Below, in pieces: positions 1 to 8,964 of a stretch of DNA of 64,000 nt. Position 1 is the first letter of the stretch; each line of letters opens with the position of its first letter. The stretch is taken from contig DATDAH010000244.1 in assembly GCA_036525535.1 (NCBI GenBank), positions 1 to 64,000 of the forward strand, read 5' to 3'. The notes beneath the pieces are model-generated. The model was not told the origin of the DNA, made no database searches, and saw only the letters and a program-made list of their open reading frames with translations. The stretch comes from DATDAH01 sp036525535. GTDB lineage: Bacteria; Actinomycetota; Acidimicrobiia; Acidimicrobiales; DATDAH01. Made by a program: the position numbers and the translations under genes.

Positions 1-2
1 AG

Positions 3-374
3 GTCCGCTGCTTCGGCAACGTGGCCGAGCACCTGACCGACGACGGTGTCTTCCTCATCGAGGCGACCACCCCGTGGTGGCTCCAGCGGCTGCGCGACAA
101 CCAGTACGTCGACGCCGAGGAGATCCGGGTCGACCGGGTGACCCTCGATGTCGGGCGCCACGACCCGGTGACCCAGCTCTACGACGAGAGCCACGTGTCG
201 CTGTCGGCTGAGGGGGTCGTGGTCGCCCCGATCGTCACCCGTTACTGCTGGCCCAGCGAGCTGGACCTCATGGCCCGCCTCGCCGGCCTCCGCCTCCACG
301 CCCGCTGGTCGGGCTGGCAGCACGAGCCCTTCTCCGGCGACAGTCGTCGCCACATCTCCGTCTACGGCCGCTGA
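3..374 (+). CDS. Class I SAM methyltransferase, C-terminal part (5' end outside window)
   Basis: The reading frame is open from the window edge, so the SAM-binding N-terminus is missing. What remains reads NVAEHLTDDGVFLIEA, the usual strand 4-5 region in which the methyltransferase builds its acidic/hydrophobic core, followed by a region rich in YDESHVSLS and a C-terminal beta strand. About 123 residues are visible. It ends eight bases before the convergent azlD stop. Substrate cannot be inferred. The fold assignment is by pattern and is moderately sure. Confidence 0.6.
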   Translation, partial: VRCFGNVAEHLTDDGVFLIEATTPWWLQRLRDNQYVDAEEIRVDRVTLDVGRHDPVTQLYDESHVSLSAEGVVVAPIVTRYCWPSELDLMARLAGLRLHARWSGWQHEPFSGDSRRHISVYGR

Positions 375-382
375 GGCCCGGC

Positions 383-703
383 CTAGAGCTGGTCGAGGAC
401 GATCAGGACGGCCATGCCGACGGCGAGGGTGACCAGGACGTTCTTGGTCCAGAAGGCGACGGCGGTGGCGATGACGCCGGCGACGACGCGGGGCTGGGTC
501 AGGTCGAAGTGCCCGCCGGGACGGACGAAGGCGGGCAGCACCAGGGCCGCCAGGGCGGCGGGTGGGATCATCCGCAGGATCCGCTGCAGGGCGATCGGTG
601 GGTCGGCGATGCGGTGGGCCACACCGAGGAAGCTGATGCGGGCCACGAACGTCCCGGCGCCGGCCAGGACGATGGTGAGCCAGAGGCGGCCGGTCTCGGT
701 CAC
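383..703 (-). CDS. azlD: AzlD-family branched-chain amino acid exporter subunit
   Basis: Small membrane protein of 106 residues with about four hydrophobic segments (LWLTIVLAGAGTFVARISFLG near the N-terminus, AALAALVLPAFV, VAGVIATAVAFW, VLVTLAVGMAVLIVL). AzlD works with AzlC as a two-part exporter of branched-chain or related amino acids. The GTG start overlaps the azlC stop codon in a GTGA, which fixes the start and implies coupled translation. It is the last gene of the thiolase-like/azlC/azlD operon. Confidence 0.85.
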   Translation of the reverse strand: MTETGRLWLTIVLAGAGTFVARISFLGVAHRIADPPIALQRILRMIPPAALAALVLPAFVRPGGHFDLTQPRVVAGVIATAVAFWTKNVLVTLAVGMAVLIVLDQL

Positions 704-1401
704 GGGTCCTCCGGCGACAGGCGCCAGTCGGCGACCGCCCCGGCGGCGATGCCGGCGAGGGCCCCGAGGACGATGGCCGCGTCGGCCAGGCCCGCCTCGG
801 CCACGAACACGGCGCCCACGCCGCCGACGGCCGCGGCCACGACGGTGGGGCGGTCCTTGATCGTGGGCACGAGCAGGACCAGGAAGCAGAGCGGGATGGC
901 GAAGTCGAGGGGTATCTCGTCGGGGATCTTCGTGCCCACGAGGGCCCCCAGGATCGTCGTCACCTGCCAGTTGAGCCAGAGGGGCACGGCGACCCCGAGG
1001 TAGTAGCGCAGCCGGTCCTCGAGGGGGGCGCCTTTGTCGTAGTGGGTGATCGAGAGGGCGAAAGCCTGGTCGGTCAACACGTACGCCGCGGCCCCCCGGC
1101 GACCGGTCGATTCGTGGCCCAGCCACGGCGCCAGTGCGGCCGAGTACATGACCATCCGCAAGTTGATGAGCCAGGCCGTGAGCACGGCGACGGCGATGGC
1201 CGACCCCCCCGACAGCAGGTCGATGGCGGCCAACTGGGACGCCCCGGCGAAGACGATGACCGAGAATCCCACGGCACCGCTCACCCCGTAGCCGGCTTCG
1301 ACGGCGGCGGCCCCCGCCACGAGGCCGAAAGGGATGATGCCGATGGCGATGGGGAGCGTGTCCCGCGCCCCCTGGACCTCCGGTCGGACGGCCTCCGTCA
1401 C
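700..1401 (-). CDS. azlC: AzlC-family branched-chain amino acid export permease
   Basis: 233 residues. The family signature is present: DTLPIAIGIIPFGLVAGAAAVEAG at the N-terminus, the VIVFAGASQLAAIDLL segment, and LRMVMYSAALAPWL followed by YVLTDQAFALS. Five to six transmembrane segments are visible, as usual for AzlC. The ATG overlaps the stop of the upstream thiolase-like gene by four bases and the end overlaps azlD by four, so the three genes form one operon. Why a thiolase-like enzyme leads an amino-acid exporter operon is not clear. Confidence 0.88.
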   Translation of the reverse strand: MTEAVRPEVQGARDTLPIAIGIIPFGLVAGAAAVEAGYGVSGAVGFSVIVFAGASQLAAIDLLSGGSAIAVAVLTAWLINLRMVMYSAALAPWLGHESTGRRGAAAYVLTDQAFALSITHYDKGAPLEDRLRYYLGVAVPLWLNWQVTTILGALVGTKIPDEIPLDFAIPLCFLVLLVPTIKDRPTVVAAAVGGVGAVFVAEAGLADAAIVLGALAGIAAGAVADWRLSPEDP

Positions 1402-2597
1402 GAACGGGTCAAGACCAGCGATGCAGCCAGCGGGCCCCCGCCCGCCGCGGCCACCGCCACCTCCGGGTCGCCGCCGACCTGACGCTCGCCCGCCTCACCC
1501 CAGAGTTGCGTGCAGGCCTCGTGGAGGAAGCCGTAGCCGTGCAGCCGGCCGGCCGACAGCTGACCCCCCTGGGTGTTGAGCGGCAGCTCGCCGTCCCGGG
1601 CGATGCGCTGGCCCCCCTCGATGAAGGCGCCCCCCTCGCCACGGCCACAGAAGCCGAGCGCCTCCAGCCAGCACAGGGTGATGAAGCTGAAGCCGTCGTA
1701 GGCCTCGACCAGGTCGACATCGGCGGGCGTCAGGTCCGATCGCTCCCACATCATCGCCGCCGCGTCCCGAGCCGCCATCGTGGTGAGGTCGTCGAACTGA
1801 TCCCAGGAGTTGCGGCCGTGCAGCGCGGAGCCCACGGCCTCGATCTTGACCGGTGGCCGCCGCAGGTCTCCGGCCGTGTCCGCCGCGCTCACGATGACCA
1901 CGGTGCTGCCGTCCGCGGGGACGTCGCAGTCGTAGAGGCACAGCGGCTCGGACACCATGCGCACGTCCATGTAGTCGTCCATCGTCATGGGGTCGCGGTA
2001 GATGGCCTTGGGATTGACCTGGGCGTTGCACCGGGCGTTCAAGGCGATCTGGGCCAGTTGCTCGCGGGTGGTGCCGAACTCGTGGAAGTGGCGCTGGGCC
2101 ATCATCCCGATCCAGTTGGCCGCCGACGGGGCCCCGAAGGGCAGGGTCCACTGCATGAACCCGTCGGCCCGGTAGCTGCCGCCCCCGCCCGCACCCATGG
2201 TCACGGAGGCCCGCCCCTGGTCGCCCTGGGCCGAGGCCTCCCACACGGTGCGGAAGCACACGACGTGCCGGCAGAGGCCGGTGGCGACGGCGGCGATGGC
2301 GTTGATCACCGAGCCGAACTGCCCAGGCGACTCCATGCCTCCGGAGAACCAGTCCAGCTCGAGGTGAAGCGCTTCCTGCAACTCCGTGACCCCTACGCCC
2401 GAGAACCCGGGTGGGGTGCTCAGCGCCCCGGGGTAGGTCGAGATGCCGTCGATGTCCGCGACCGTCAGGCCGGCGTTCTCGAGGGCGGCGAAGGTGCCCT
2501 CGATGGTCAGATCCAGCGGGTCCCGGTAGATGCGACGGCCGATCTGGCTCTGGCCCACCCCGCTGATGACCGCTCCCCGCTCGCCCCGGTTCTTCAC
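1398..2597 (-). CDS. Thiolase-fold protein of the SCP2/lipid-transfer (Ltp) type
   Basis: 399 residues with thiolase-fold landmarks: GAVISGVGQSQIGRR at the N-terminus, DIDGISTYPG, a middle region with MMAQRHFHEFGTTREQLAQIAL, VDLVEAYDGFSFITLCWLE, and the C-terminal LSAGRLHGYGFLHEACTQL with its histidine. The usual nucleophilic cysteine motif of degradative thiolases is not recognisable, which resembles the Ltp-type aldolases and thiolases of sterol side-chain breakdown. Those need a DUF35 partner, and none is next to it. A longer reading frame reaches further upstream but would run into the divergent small gene; the GTG chosen keeps the conserved N-terminus. First gene of the azlCD operon. Confidence 0.75.
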   Translation of the reverse strand: MKNRGERGAVISGVGQSQIGRRIYRDPLDLTIEGTFAALENAGLTVADIDGISTYPGALSTPPGFSGVGVTELQEALHLELDWFSGGMESPGQFGSVINAIAAVATGLCRHVVCFRTVWEASAQGDQGRASVTMGAGGGGSYRADGFMQWTLPFGAPSAANWIGMMAQRHFHEFGTTREQLAQIALNARCNAQVNPKAIYRDPMTMDDYMDVRMVSEPLCLYDCDVPADGSTVVIVSAADTAGDLRRPPVKIEAVGSALHGRNSWDQFDDLTTMAARDAAAMMWERSDLTPADVDLVEAYDGFSFITLCWLEALGFCGRGEGGAFIEGGQRIARDGELPLNTQGGQLSAGRLHGYGFLHEACTQLWGEAGERQVGGDPEVAVAAAGGGPLAASLVLTRS

Positions 2598-2650
2598 CCT
2601 CTCTCTGTACCAGACCTCACAGCCGGTTCGGCGCGGCCGACGGGTACGGC

Positions 2651-2920
2651 ATGGCAGCGACCGCAACCGCGACTCGCCCCCGGCGGGCGACTCGTGCGAA
2701 GAAGCAGGCCTGGAAGAGCCGCGCCGTCTACCGCCTCATCGAGGCAGGCAGCGCCGTCACCTGCGTGAAGTGCGAGGAGCACATCAAGTTCAAGGCCAAG
2801 CTCCGGGCCAAGCAGGTGATCTGCAACGTCTACAGCAAGGGCGTCTGGCAACGCGTAGAGCACTTCCACGACGAGTGCTACACCGAGTCGGGTCAGCCCT
2901 ACGGCCCCGCCGGGGACTGA
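2651..2920 (+). CDS. Small basic protein with a PARP-type-like zinc-finger spacing
   Basis: 89 residues, very basic at the N-terminus (RPRRATRAKKQAWKSR). Cysteines and histidine are arranged C38-x2-C41-x31-H73-x2-C76, with an aromatic residue just before the His (EHFHDEC). This is close to the PARP-type finger spacing C-x2-C-x28-30-H-x2-C. A role in nucleic-acid binding is inferred from the basic N-terminus and the finger. It stands alone, divergent from the thiolase-like gene, and its 3' end overlaps the convergent lipoprotein gene by 22 bases. Function unknown. Confidence 0.75.
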   Translation: MAATATATRPRRATRAKKQAWKSRAVYRLIEAGSAVTCVKCEEHIKFKAKLRAKQVICNVYSKGVWQRVEHFHDECYTESGQPYGPAGD

Positions 2921-3582
2921 GCCGCCAGCAGCCGGTCGGCCGCCCCCCGAATGGCGGGTTCGACCACGTCGAAGTCGGCGCCCTCGGGGCCCGAGACGCT
3001 GAGGCTCGACACCACCGCCCCCTGGACGAGGACGATCACAACGGTGTCCGTGCTCCCGGCGGCATTGCTGGACCGAATGATCGCCCCCGCGCCGTCCACC
3101 CCGACATCGGGCACCGGGTAGGTCCCGATGATCTCCCGGGTGATCGGTCCCCCTCCCGTCGGCAGCGGTGCCTCCCTCCAGGGGCCGGGGCAGTCGGTCA
3201 CCACCGACTCGAAGCGCTGGAGGAAGTCGTTGGTGTCGCCGCCGCTGGTGACGGTGTGGCTGACCTCGACCGTGCCGTTCGAGAATCGGGACTGACGTCC
3301 GGCGACCGTGCGCAGCTGGGCCCGGATGTCCTGGTCGCAGAGTCGGATGCGGGATGCCCGCGGGGCCGAGAACGGCCGGGACACGACGACGGCGCGGTAA
3401 TCCCCGTCGCCCAGGTTCCGCGTCCGGAGCAGGAGGTGGTTCAACCGAACCGTCGCCGCGCTCGGGACTGAGGTGGAGGTGGACGCCGGCGCCGTGTCGT
3501 CGCTCCCACCGCCGTCCTCGCCACCGGCACAGGCCCCCAGCAGCACCGCGACGGCCACGGCGACTGCGACTCGTCGCCTCAC
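2899..3582 (-). CDS. Secreted lipoprotein, PknH-extracellular-domain-like
   Basis: 227 residues with an N-terminal signal and lipobox LLGAC (Cys18), then a Ser/Thr/Ala-rich linker to about residue 43. The mature domain has few cysteines, including LCDQDI and VVTDCPGPW, and alternating strands such as [12 protein letters not shown] and [18 protein letters not shown]. The layout resembles the mycobacterial PknH-type extracellular sensor domain, but this is only a weak resemblance. The GTG start overlaps the cysC stop in a GTGA, so it is co-translated with cysC; a role in sulfur metabolism is not evident. Confidence 0.7.
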   Translation of the reverse strand: MRRRVAVAVAVAVLLGACAGGEDGGGSDDTAPASTSTSVPSAATVRLNHLLLRTRNLGDGDYRAVVVSRPFSAPRASRIRLCDQDIRAQLRTVAGRQSRFSNGTVEVSHTVTSGGDTNDFLQRFESVVTDCPGPWREAPLPTGGGPITREIIGTYPVPDVGVDGAGAIIRSSNAAGSTDTVVIVLVQGAVVSSLSVSGPEGADFDVVEPAIRGAADRLLAAQSPAGP

Positions 3583-4193
3583 CGGGGAGGGAGCACGCCC
3601 CGCTCGGCGAGCAGAGCCAGGACCCGCTCGGCTTGTGCTCCGGCGCCACCGTCGGCCGGGGTGAGGACGAGCTCAGCCTCCGCGGGGGCCTCGTAGGGGT
3701 CGTCGATCCCGGTGAACCCCTTGATCTCCCCCGCCCGGGCCTTGGCGTAGAGACCCTTGGGATCCCGCCGCTCACACTCCTCGATCGGGGTGTCGACGAA
3801 GACTTCGACGAAGAGCAGGCCGGCGGCGTCATGGGCGGCGCGGGCGCGGTCCCGGTCGTCGCGGTACGGGCTGATGATGGGGACCAGCGCCACCACGCCG
3901 GCATCGGCGAACAGCCGGGCGACCTCACCCACCCGCCGGACGTTCTCGTGACGATCCTCGGCACTGAAGCCCAGGTCGCCGTTCAGGCCGTGACGGAGGT
4001 TGTCGCCGTCGAGCAGGTAGGTCGGTCGTCCGGCGTCCAGGAGCCGGTCCTCGACGGCGACGGCCACGGTCGACTTGCCCGAGCCGGAGAGGCCCGTGAA
4101 CCAGACGGTCACGCCGTGCAGGCCGACGGCACCCCACCGTTCGTCACGGGGCCGCTCACTCTCGTGCCATCGCACGTTCTCGCTGCGCGTCAT
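3579..4193 (-). CDS. cysC: Adenylylsulfate (APS) kinase, stand-alone
   Basis: 204 residues. It phosphorylates APS to PAPS with ATP. The P-loop is GLSGSGKST (residues 34-42), followed by [32 protein letters not shown], the strongly conserved APS-kinase segment, and the lid region [12 protein letters not shown], then [29 protein letters not shown]. The ATG chosen gives the usual family length. It faces cysQ across 91 bases. A second APS kinase is fused to CysN 6 kb away, so the enzyme is encoded twice. Confidence 0.93.
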   Translation of the reverse strand: MTRSENVRWHESERPRDERWGAVGLHGVTVWFTGLSGSGKSTVAVAVEDRLLDAGRPTYLLDGDNLRHGLNGDLGFSAEDRHENVRRVGEVARLFADAGVVALVPIISPYRDDRDRARAAHDAAGLLFVEVFVDTPIEECERRDPKGLYAKARAGEIKGFTGIDDPYEAPAEAELVLTPADGGAGAQAERVLALLAERGVLPPR

Positions 4194-4270
4194 GCGGTCG
4201 GGAGGGTACGGCCCCGCCCCCGCCGACGGCGAACGCCCCACCGAACCGGGAGGCGCCGGCACGGCCGGGC

Positions 4271-4276
4271 TAGCGT
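4271..4276 (+). promoter_or_regulatory. Leaderless-type -10 element of cysQ
   Basis: TAGCGT ending eight bases before the GTG of cysQ, with no ribosome binding site between. The start is supported by this spacing, which recurs across the window. Confidence 0.5.
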
Positions 4277-4284
4277 CGTCCGCC

Positions 4285-5037
4285 GTGCCTGCGGACCCCC
4301 GTGACCATGTCGAAGCCGCTCGGATCGCCGACGCAGCCGGCGAGCTGCTCGTGGCTCTGCGGGCTCGCCTGAGCGACGAAGGCGTCGACGCCGCCACCCT
4401 GAAGGACGAGGGCGACCGGCGGGCCAACGAACTGATCCTGACAATGCTGGCCGAGGTCTATCCCGACGACGCCGTCCTCTCCGAGGAGGTCAAGGACGAC
4501 AAGGCCCGCCTGGAGGCGGACCGCATCTGGATCGTCGACCCGTTGGACGGCACGCGGGAGTACAGCGAGCCTCCCCGGGTGGACTGGGCCGTGCACATCG
4601 CCCTCGTCGACCGGCCGGGCACGCCACTGGCCGGGGCCGTGGCCCTCCCGGGACGGGCCCTGGTCCTGGGCACCGACCCACCGGTCGTCCCGGCCGAGCG
4701 TCAGGCCGGCCCGCCCCGTGTCGTCATCAGCCGCACCCGGCCCCCGGCCGAGGCGTTGGCCGTCGCCGAGGCCCTGAGCGGCGAGTTGGTCGAGATGGGA
4801 TCGGCTGGGGCCAAGGCGATGGCCGTGGTGCTCGGCGAGGTGGACGTCTACGTCCACTCCGGCGGCCAGTACGAGTGGGACTCCTGCGCCCCCGTCGCCG
4901 TGGCCCGGGCGGCCGGCCTGCACACCAGCCGCATGGATGGCTCGCCGCTGGTCTACAACCAGGACGACGTGTACCTCCCCGACCTCCTCGTCTGCCGGAC
5001 CGAGTACGCCCAGCCGGTCCTCGACCTCCTGAACTAG
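4285..5037 (+). CDS. cysQ: 3'(2'),5'-bisphosphate nucleotidase (CysQ, inositol monophosphatase fold)
   Basis: 250 residues. It hydrolyses PAP (and possibly PAPS) to AMP or APS, removing the by-product of PAPS use. Metal-site motifs are present: [20 protein letters not shown] (about residues 85-96) and the C-terminal [16 protein letters not shown]. The frame is open further upstream, but the GTG just after a TAGCGT hexamer gives the standard length. Divergent from cysC, which fits a shared role in PAPS turnover. The 3' end overlaps the convergent methyltransferase by four bases. Confidence 0.92.
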   Translation: MPADPRDHVEAARIADAAGELLVALRARLSDEGVDAATLKDEGDRRANELILTMLAEVYPDDAVLSEEVKDDKARLEADRIWIVDPLDGTREYSEPPRVDWAVHIALVDRPGTPLAGAVALPGRALVLGTDPPVVPAERQAGPPRVVISRTRPPAEALAVAEALSGELVEMGSAGAKAMAVVLGEVDVYVHSGGQYEWDSCAPVAVARAAGLHTSRMDGSPLVYNQDDVYLPDLLVCRTEYAQPVLDLLN

Positions 5038-5597
5038 CCGGCGAGGGCGTGTGCGGCCCAGCCGAGATCGTTGATCCGCACGTCCACGTCGACGAACCCC
5101 GCCGCCTCGAGGCGCGGGCCCACCGCCGAGGGCTCGATCGGGTTGTAGATGTCGCCCTCGTGGAACGCCCGCAGGTCGTCGTCGGGGACGCTGTCGGACG
5201 CCACGAACGTCGCGCCGGGACGCAGGACGCGGCCCACCTCGGTGAACACCCGGGCCTGCAGCTCGCTGGTCGGCACGTGGTGGAGCATCGAGAAGGACAC
5301 CGCACCGCTGAACCGATCGTCCTCGAACGGCATGTCGGTGGCGTCGGCGTTCACCACCTCGACGTTCGTACCCGCCAGCCGCTCGGCCAGCGCCGTCGCC
5401 AGATCCGAGTCCAGCTCACAGCAGGTCAGCTTCGGGAGCTCGGCCATCAACAGGTCGGTGGTCATCCCCGGGCCCGGACCGACCTCCAGCACGTCGTCGC
5501 CCAGCCGGGCGTCGGCGAGGGCGAAGGGCAGGATCAGGTCCCGCAGGGCCTCCTTCCACTCGGGACTGGCACAGACCTGCAGATGACCTTCGTTCAT
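5034..5597 (-). CDS. Class I SAM-dependent methyltransferase
   Basis: 187 residues with motif I DDVLEVGPGPGMTTDLL (about residues 34-50), the acidic residue of motif II (CCELDSDLA), ADATDMPFEDDRFSGAVSFSMLHHV (motifs III-IV) and LRPGATFVASDS. This is the ubiE/Methyltransf_11 type. Acceptor unknown. A TAGCGT hexamer lies six bases upstream of the ATG. Its C-terminus overlaps the end of cysQ. Confidence 0.85.
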   Translation of the reverse strand: MNEGHLQVCASPEWKEALRDLILPFALADARLGDDVLEVGPGPGMTTDLLMAELPKLTCCELDSDLATALAERLAGTNVEVVNADATDMPFEDDRFSGAVSFSMLHHVPTSELQARVFTEVGRVLRPGATFVASDSVPDDDLRAFHEGDIYNPIEPSAVGPRLEAAGFVDVDVRINDLGWAAHALAG

Positions 5598-5603
5598 GCC
5601 CGG

Positions 5604-5609
5604 ACGCTA
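5604..5609 (-). promoter_or_regulatory. Leaderless-type -10 element of the methyltransferase
   Basis: TAGCGT on the minus strand, six bases before the ATG at 5597. Confidence 0.5.
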
Positions 5610-5632
5610 CGCGGTGCGAGAAAGCTCGTCCG

Positions 5633-6198
5633 ATGGAGTTGAAGGTCGTCCGCTACGAGGTGGCCGACCGGGTCGCCACGATCACGCTGAACCGGCCCGA
5701 CCGGCTGAACGCCTGGACGGGACGGGATGCACCACGAGTACCAGTGGGCGATGGCCGAGTCCGACCCGGAGGTGCGAGTGGTCGTCGGCACCGGAGCCGG
5801 CCGCGGCGTCTGTGCCGGGGCCGACGCCCGGGCAGCGGACGGCCATGTGGTCAAGGGCGCGTACGACAGCGGCGGCGTCGAGGACGAGATGCCCCGGCCG
5901 GGCCAGGGCGTGCGTCCGGAGCTCGACACGCCATCGCCTTCCACGTCGGCCTGACCGTGCCCGTCATCGCCGCCGTCAACGGGCCGGCCGCCGGGGTCGG
6001 GCTCGTTTTGGCCTGCTTCGCCGTATCCGCTTCGCCACGGCCGGGGCGAAGCTGACGACCTCTGCGCCCAGGTTGGCGCTGCCCGCCGAGTACGGCCTGT
6101 CCCGGGTGCTGCCTCGCCTGGTCGGCGCCGGCCACGCCGCCGCCCTGTTGTTAGCCACGCGGCGCCACTTCAGCCCTTTCGCGCTGGACGAACGGATG
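5633..6198 (+). pseudogene. Decayed enoyl-CoA hydratase/isomerase gene
   Basis: Crotonase-family sequence can be followed through three reading frames: MELKVVRYEVADRVATITLNRP then NAWTGR; after an extra G near 5720-5727, MHHEYQWAMAESDPEVRVVV and GRGVCAGADARA; after a lost base near 5930, IAFHVGLTVPVIAAVNGPAAGVGLVLACFA; after another lost base near 6025, IRFATAGAKLTTSAPRLALPAEYGLSRVLPRLVGAGHAA. About 185 of the usual 270-300 residues remain, and the C-terminal part is gone. The stretch 6199-6367 holds nothing recognisable. Neighbouring genes are intact, so this looks like gene decay rather than poor sequence. Confidence 0.85.
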
Positions 6199-6367
6199 GC
6201 ACGTAGGCGGTGTGGTGCTCGCCCTCGGTCACTGGTGGCTTGGTGGCCGGCCTGTCGTCTATGGAGGCCACGCCCCGACGAGCAGCAGCCCGACCCCACA
6301 CCCCCCGTGGTTGCCATCGTTTCGCCCAGTCCGACGAGCCTCAGTGTCGGTCCCCGGCCCCAAGGCG

Positions 6368-7267
6368 TCAGCGGGGGGCGGGGTTGCCGTCGATGGTGGC
6401 GACGACGTAGTCGCTGCCGTTGGGGGCGGTGACGTAGATGCGGAAGATGAAGCGGTTGCTGAAGGGCAGGTCGCTGGTCACGATCACGTGGGTCACCTCA
6501 CCCCGCGGGAGGTCGGCCCGCTCGGGAGCGGCGGCGACGAGGCCCGGCAGGGCGTCCCAGTCGACCCGGGTCATGCGGAAGGATTCGGCGTCGAGATCGG
6601 TACCCGGGAATGGCTCGGCGGACTCAGGCCCCTGGACGGCGCCGTCCCGCCAACCGAACTCGAGGATCCGGTTCGGGTGATCGGGGTCGCGGACGTCGGC
6701 GAAGCCGTAGTCGGTGTAGAGGACGACCTCGACCGCCTTCGCCCCGTCGCCGGCGGCGTCGATCCAGGCGTCGACCGCAGGCCGCGGGTCGTTGCGGAGC
6801 AGGTCCGGCGCGGGGGACGGGTCTTCGTCGCCCGGCTCCTCGTCATCGCCCGGCTCGCCCTCGTCGCCATCCTCGCCTTCGTCGGGCTCCTCCGCGTCGG
6901 GAACGCCGTCGTCATCGTCATCCGGGTCGTCGGCGTCGGGCACGCCGTCGGCGTCGTCATCCGGGTCGTCGGCGTCGGGCACGCCGTCGGCGTCGGCGTC
7001 GGGCTTGTCGACCGGATCTTGGTCGTCCTCAGCCCGCTCGGCCGTCTCAATCGGCTCGTCGGACTGGTCGTCGGTCGCCACCTCAGCGGCGTCCTCTTCG
7101 TCGCCACTGTCGTCGCTGCTGGCGACGAGGAGGAGCGCCCCGGCCGCGACCGCCGCGAGCACGATGACGGCGACGAGGAGGAACAGGATCTTGGGGGCAG
7201 CCGACGGTCGAGGCGGGCCCGTCGGGTCGAACGGATCGCCGGGGTCCATCGGATTCATGGGATCCAC
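6368..7267 (-). CDS. Membrane-anchored protein with acidic TSP3-like calcium-binding repeats
   Basis: 299 residues. A short proline-rich cytoplasmic tail is followed by one transmembrane helix (about residues 26-50). A highly acidic linker (51-150) contains three repeats with core DADGVPDADDPD (about 90-129), which match the DxDxDGxxD calcium loop of thrombospondin type-3 repeats. The C-terminal domain (about 158-299) has EVVLYTDYGFADVRDP and FRIYVTAPNGSDYVVATIDG and is not recognised. The GTG start (VDPMNPMDP) is chosen; in-frame ATGs follow four and seven codons in. Probably extracytoplasmic and calcium-stabilised. Confidence 0.75.
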   Translation of the reverse strand: MDPMNPMDPGDPFDPTGPPRPSAAPKILFLLVAVIVLAAVAAGALLLVASSDDSGDEEDAAEVATDDQSDEPIETAERAEDDQDPVDKPDADADGVPDADDPDDDADGVPDADDPDDDDDGVPDAEEPDEGEDGDEGEPGDDEEPGDEDPSPAPDLLRNDPRPAVDAWIDAAGDGAKAVEVVLYTDYGFADVRDPDHPNRILEFGWRDGAVQGPESAEPFPGTDLDAESFRMTRVDWDALPGLVAAAPERADLPRGEVTHVIVTSDLPFSNRFIFRIYVTAPNGSDYVVATIDGNPAPR

Positions 7268-7323
7268 GTCGCCATCTGAGCACAGGCGGTGCGATCCGCT
7301 GCCGCTCCCGCCACCCTTACGGC

Positions 7324-8964
7324 GTGAATCGACCGGCGGACCTCTCCTGGGGCGTCTTCAGCGACCGCGCCCCGTGGGTCCTGGCCGACGAACCGCAGGC
7401 CTGGCAAGCCCATCTCCACCTCGTCCGGGAGGCCACCCGCCGCTCCGCGCCCGAGCTGGCCCGGCCCCGCAAGGTGCCGCCGCTGGGCCGCCTGGCCACC
7501 GTGACCCGCCACCTGGGCGTCGGCGTCGCCCGCTGGGCCGCCACCGACCGCCGCGACCCCGACCGCTCCGTCGCCGGGCTCTCGCTCCGCCTCCGCATCG
7601 CCGCCGAGGCCCTCGGCCCCACCTACATCAAGCTGGGCCAGATCATCTCCTCCGGCGAGGGCATCTTCCCCGACGAGCTGGTCGACGAGTTCAAGCGCTG
7701 CCGTGACCGGGTCCGGGCCGAACCGTTCGCCGACGTCCGCCGGGTCGTCGAGGAGGACCTCGGTCGCCCGCTCGAAGCCGTGTTCGCCGCCTTCGACCGC
7801 GAGCCCCTGGCCGCCGCCTCGATCGCCCAGGTCCACGCCGCCACCCTGCGCAGCGGCGAGTCGGTCGTGGTCAAGGTGCAGCGCCCCCAGGTCGCGACCC
7901 TGGTCCAGGAGGACCTGCGGGTCATGGCCTGGTTGGCCCCCCTGTTCGTCGGCCGCATCCCGGTCGCCGCCCTGGCCAACCCACCGGCCCTGGTCGAGCT
8001 CTTCGCCGAGACCATCGTGGAGGAGCTGGACTTCCGCCTCGAGGCCGAGAACATGCTCGACGTCTCCCGTTCGATGCGCGAGCTCGGCCAGCAGGCCTAC
8101 GTCATCCCCCGCCCCCACCCGGAGTTGGTGACCCGCCGGGTCCTGGTGATGGAGCGCCTGTCGGGCTTCGCCCTCGACGAGGTCGATGCCATGAAGGCGG
8201 CCGGCGTCGACCTGATGGCCCTCATCCGCACCGGGATCATCGGCTTCCTCGAGGGGGCCATGTTCCACGGCGTCTTCCACGGCGACCTTCACGGCGGCAA
8301 CCTCTTCGTCCAACCCGACGGCCGCACCGCGCTGCTCGACTTCGGCATCACCGGTCGGCTCGACGAACCACGGCGCCTGGCCTTCCTCAAGCTGCTCGCC
8401 GGCGGCAGCACCAATGACGTCCGGGTCCAGCTCCCCGCCCTGGCCGAGCTGGGCGCCCTGCCGCTGGACACCGACTTCGAGGCCCTCATCGCCGAGCTCG
8501 GCCTGGACGCCCCCGCCGTCGACCCCACCCAGATGGATCCCGACGAGATGGTGGGCGAGCTGCAGCGGGTGCTCAAGGCGCTGCTCGGCTACGGCGCCCG
8601 CATGCCCAAGGAGCTGATGCTTTTCGTCAAGAACATGGCCTTCAGCACCTCGATGGGCCAGACCCTGGCCCCCGACCTGGACATCCTCGAGCTGATCCAG
8701 CAGGTGATCGTCCACTTCGCGACCACCCACGGCGAGCGCATCGCCGCCGACCTCCAGCAGGAGTACGACCCCGACGCCTACCTGGCCGAGGTGAGCTTGG
8801 ACGGCTACCGGGCCTCGCTCGGCATGCCCGACGCCGAAGCCATCACGCTGGCCGAGCTCCAGGCGCGCCGCCGCCTCATCCGTGACCGCCTCTCCAAGCG
8901 AAGCCGCAAAGGCGGCACCCATTACACGCCAACTGGCCCGGAAAAGGACCCCGTGGGAAGATGA
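7324..8964 (+). CDS. ABC1/AarF/UbiB-family atypical kinase
   Basis: 546 residues of the protein-kinase-like UbiB/COQ8 family. The family hallmarks appear in order: YIKLGQ (about 101-106, the KxGQ motif), alanine-rich loop [18 protein letters not shown] with the ATP-binding lysine, [25 protein letters not shown] with the catalytic Asp/Asn, and [10 protein letters not shown] (metal-binding DFG). Hydrophobic stretches near the middle could associate with membrane. The ATGA overlap with cysD couples it to sulfate activation, although UbiB proteins are otherwise linked to isoprenoid lipids. Actinobacterial homologues lack an assigned substrate. Confidence 0.88.
   Translation: MNRPADLSWGVFSDRAPWVLADEPQAWQAHLHLVREATRRSAPELARPRKVPPLGRLATVTRHLGVGVARWAATDRRDPDRSVAGLSLRLRIAAEALGPTYIKLGQIISSGEGIFPDELVDEFKRCRDRVRAEPFADVRRVVEEDLGRPLEAVFAAFDREPLAAASIAQVHAATLRSGESVVVKVQRPQVATLVQEDLRVMAWLAPLFVGRIPVAALANPPALVELFAETIVEELDFRLEAENMLDVSRSMRELGQQAYVIPRPHPELVTRRVLVMERLSGFALDEVDAMKAAGVDLMALIRTGIIGFLEGAMFHGVFHGDLHGGNLFVQPDGRTALLDFGITGRLDEPRRLAFLKLLAGGSTNDVRVQLPALAELGALPLDTDFEALIAELGLDAPAVDPTQMDPDEMVGELQRVLKALLGYGARMPKELMLFVKNMAFSTSMGQTLAPDLDILELIQQVIVHFATTHGERIAADLQQEYDPDAYLAEVSLDGYRASLGMPDAEAITLAELQARRRLIRDRLSKRSRKGGTHYTPTGPEKDPVGR

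Noticed and set aside
2598..2666. A longer N-terminus for the thiolase-like protein
   Set aside because: The extra residues are Arg/Cys-rich and would overlap the small zinc-finger gene; the GTG at 2597 keeps the conserved GAVISGVG region near the start.
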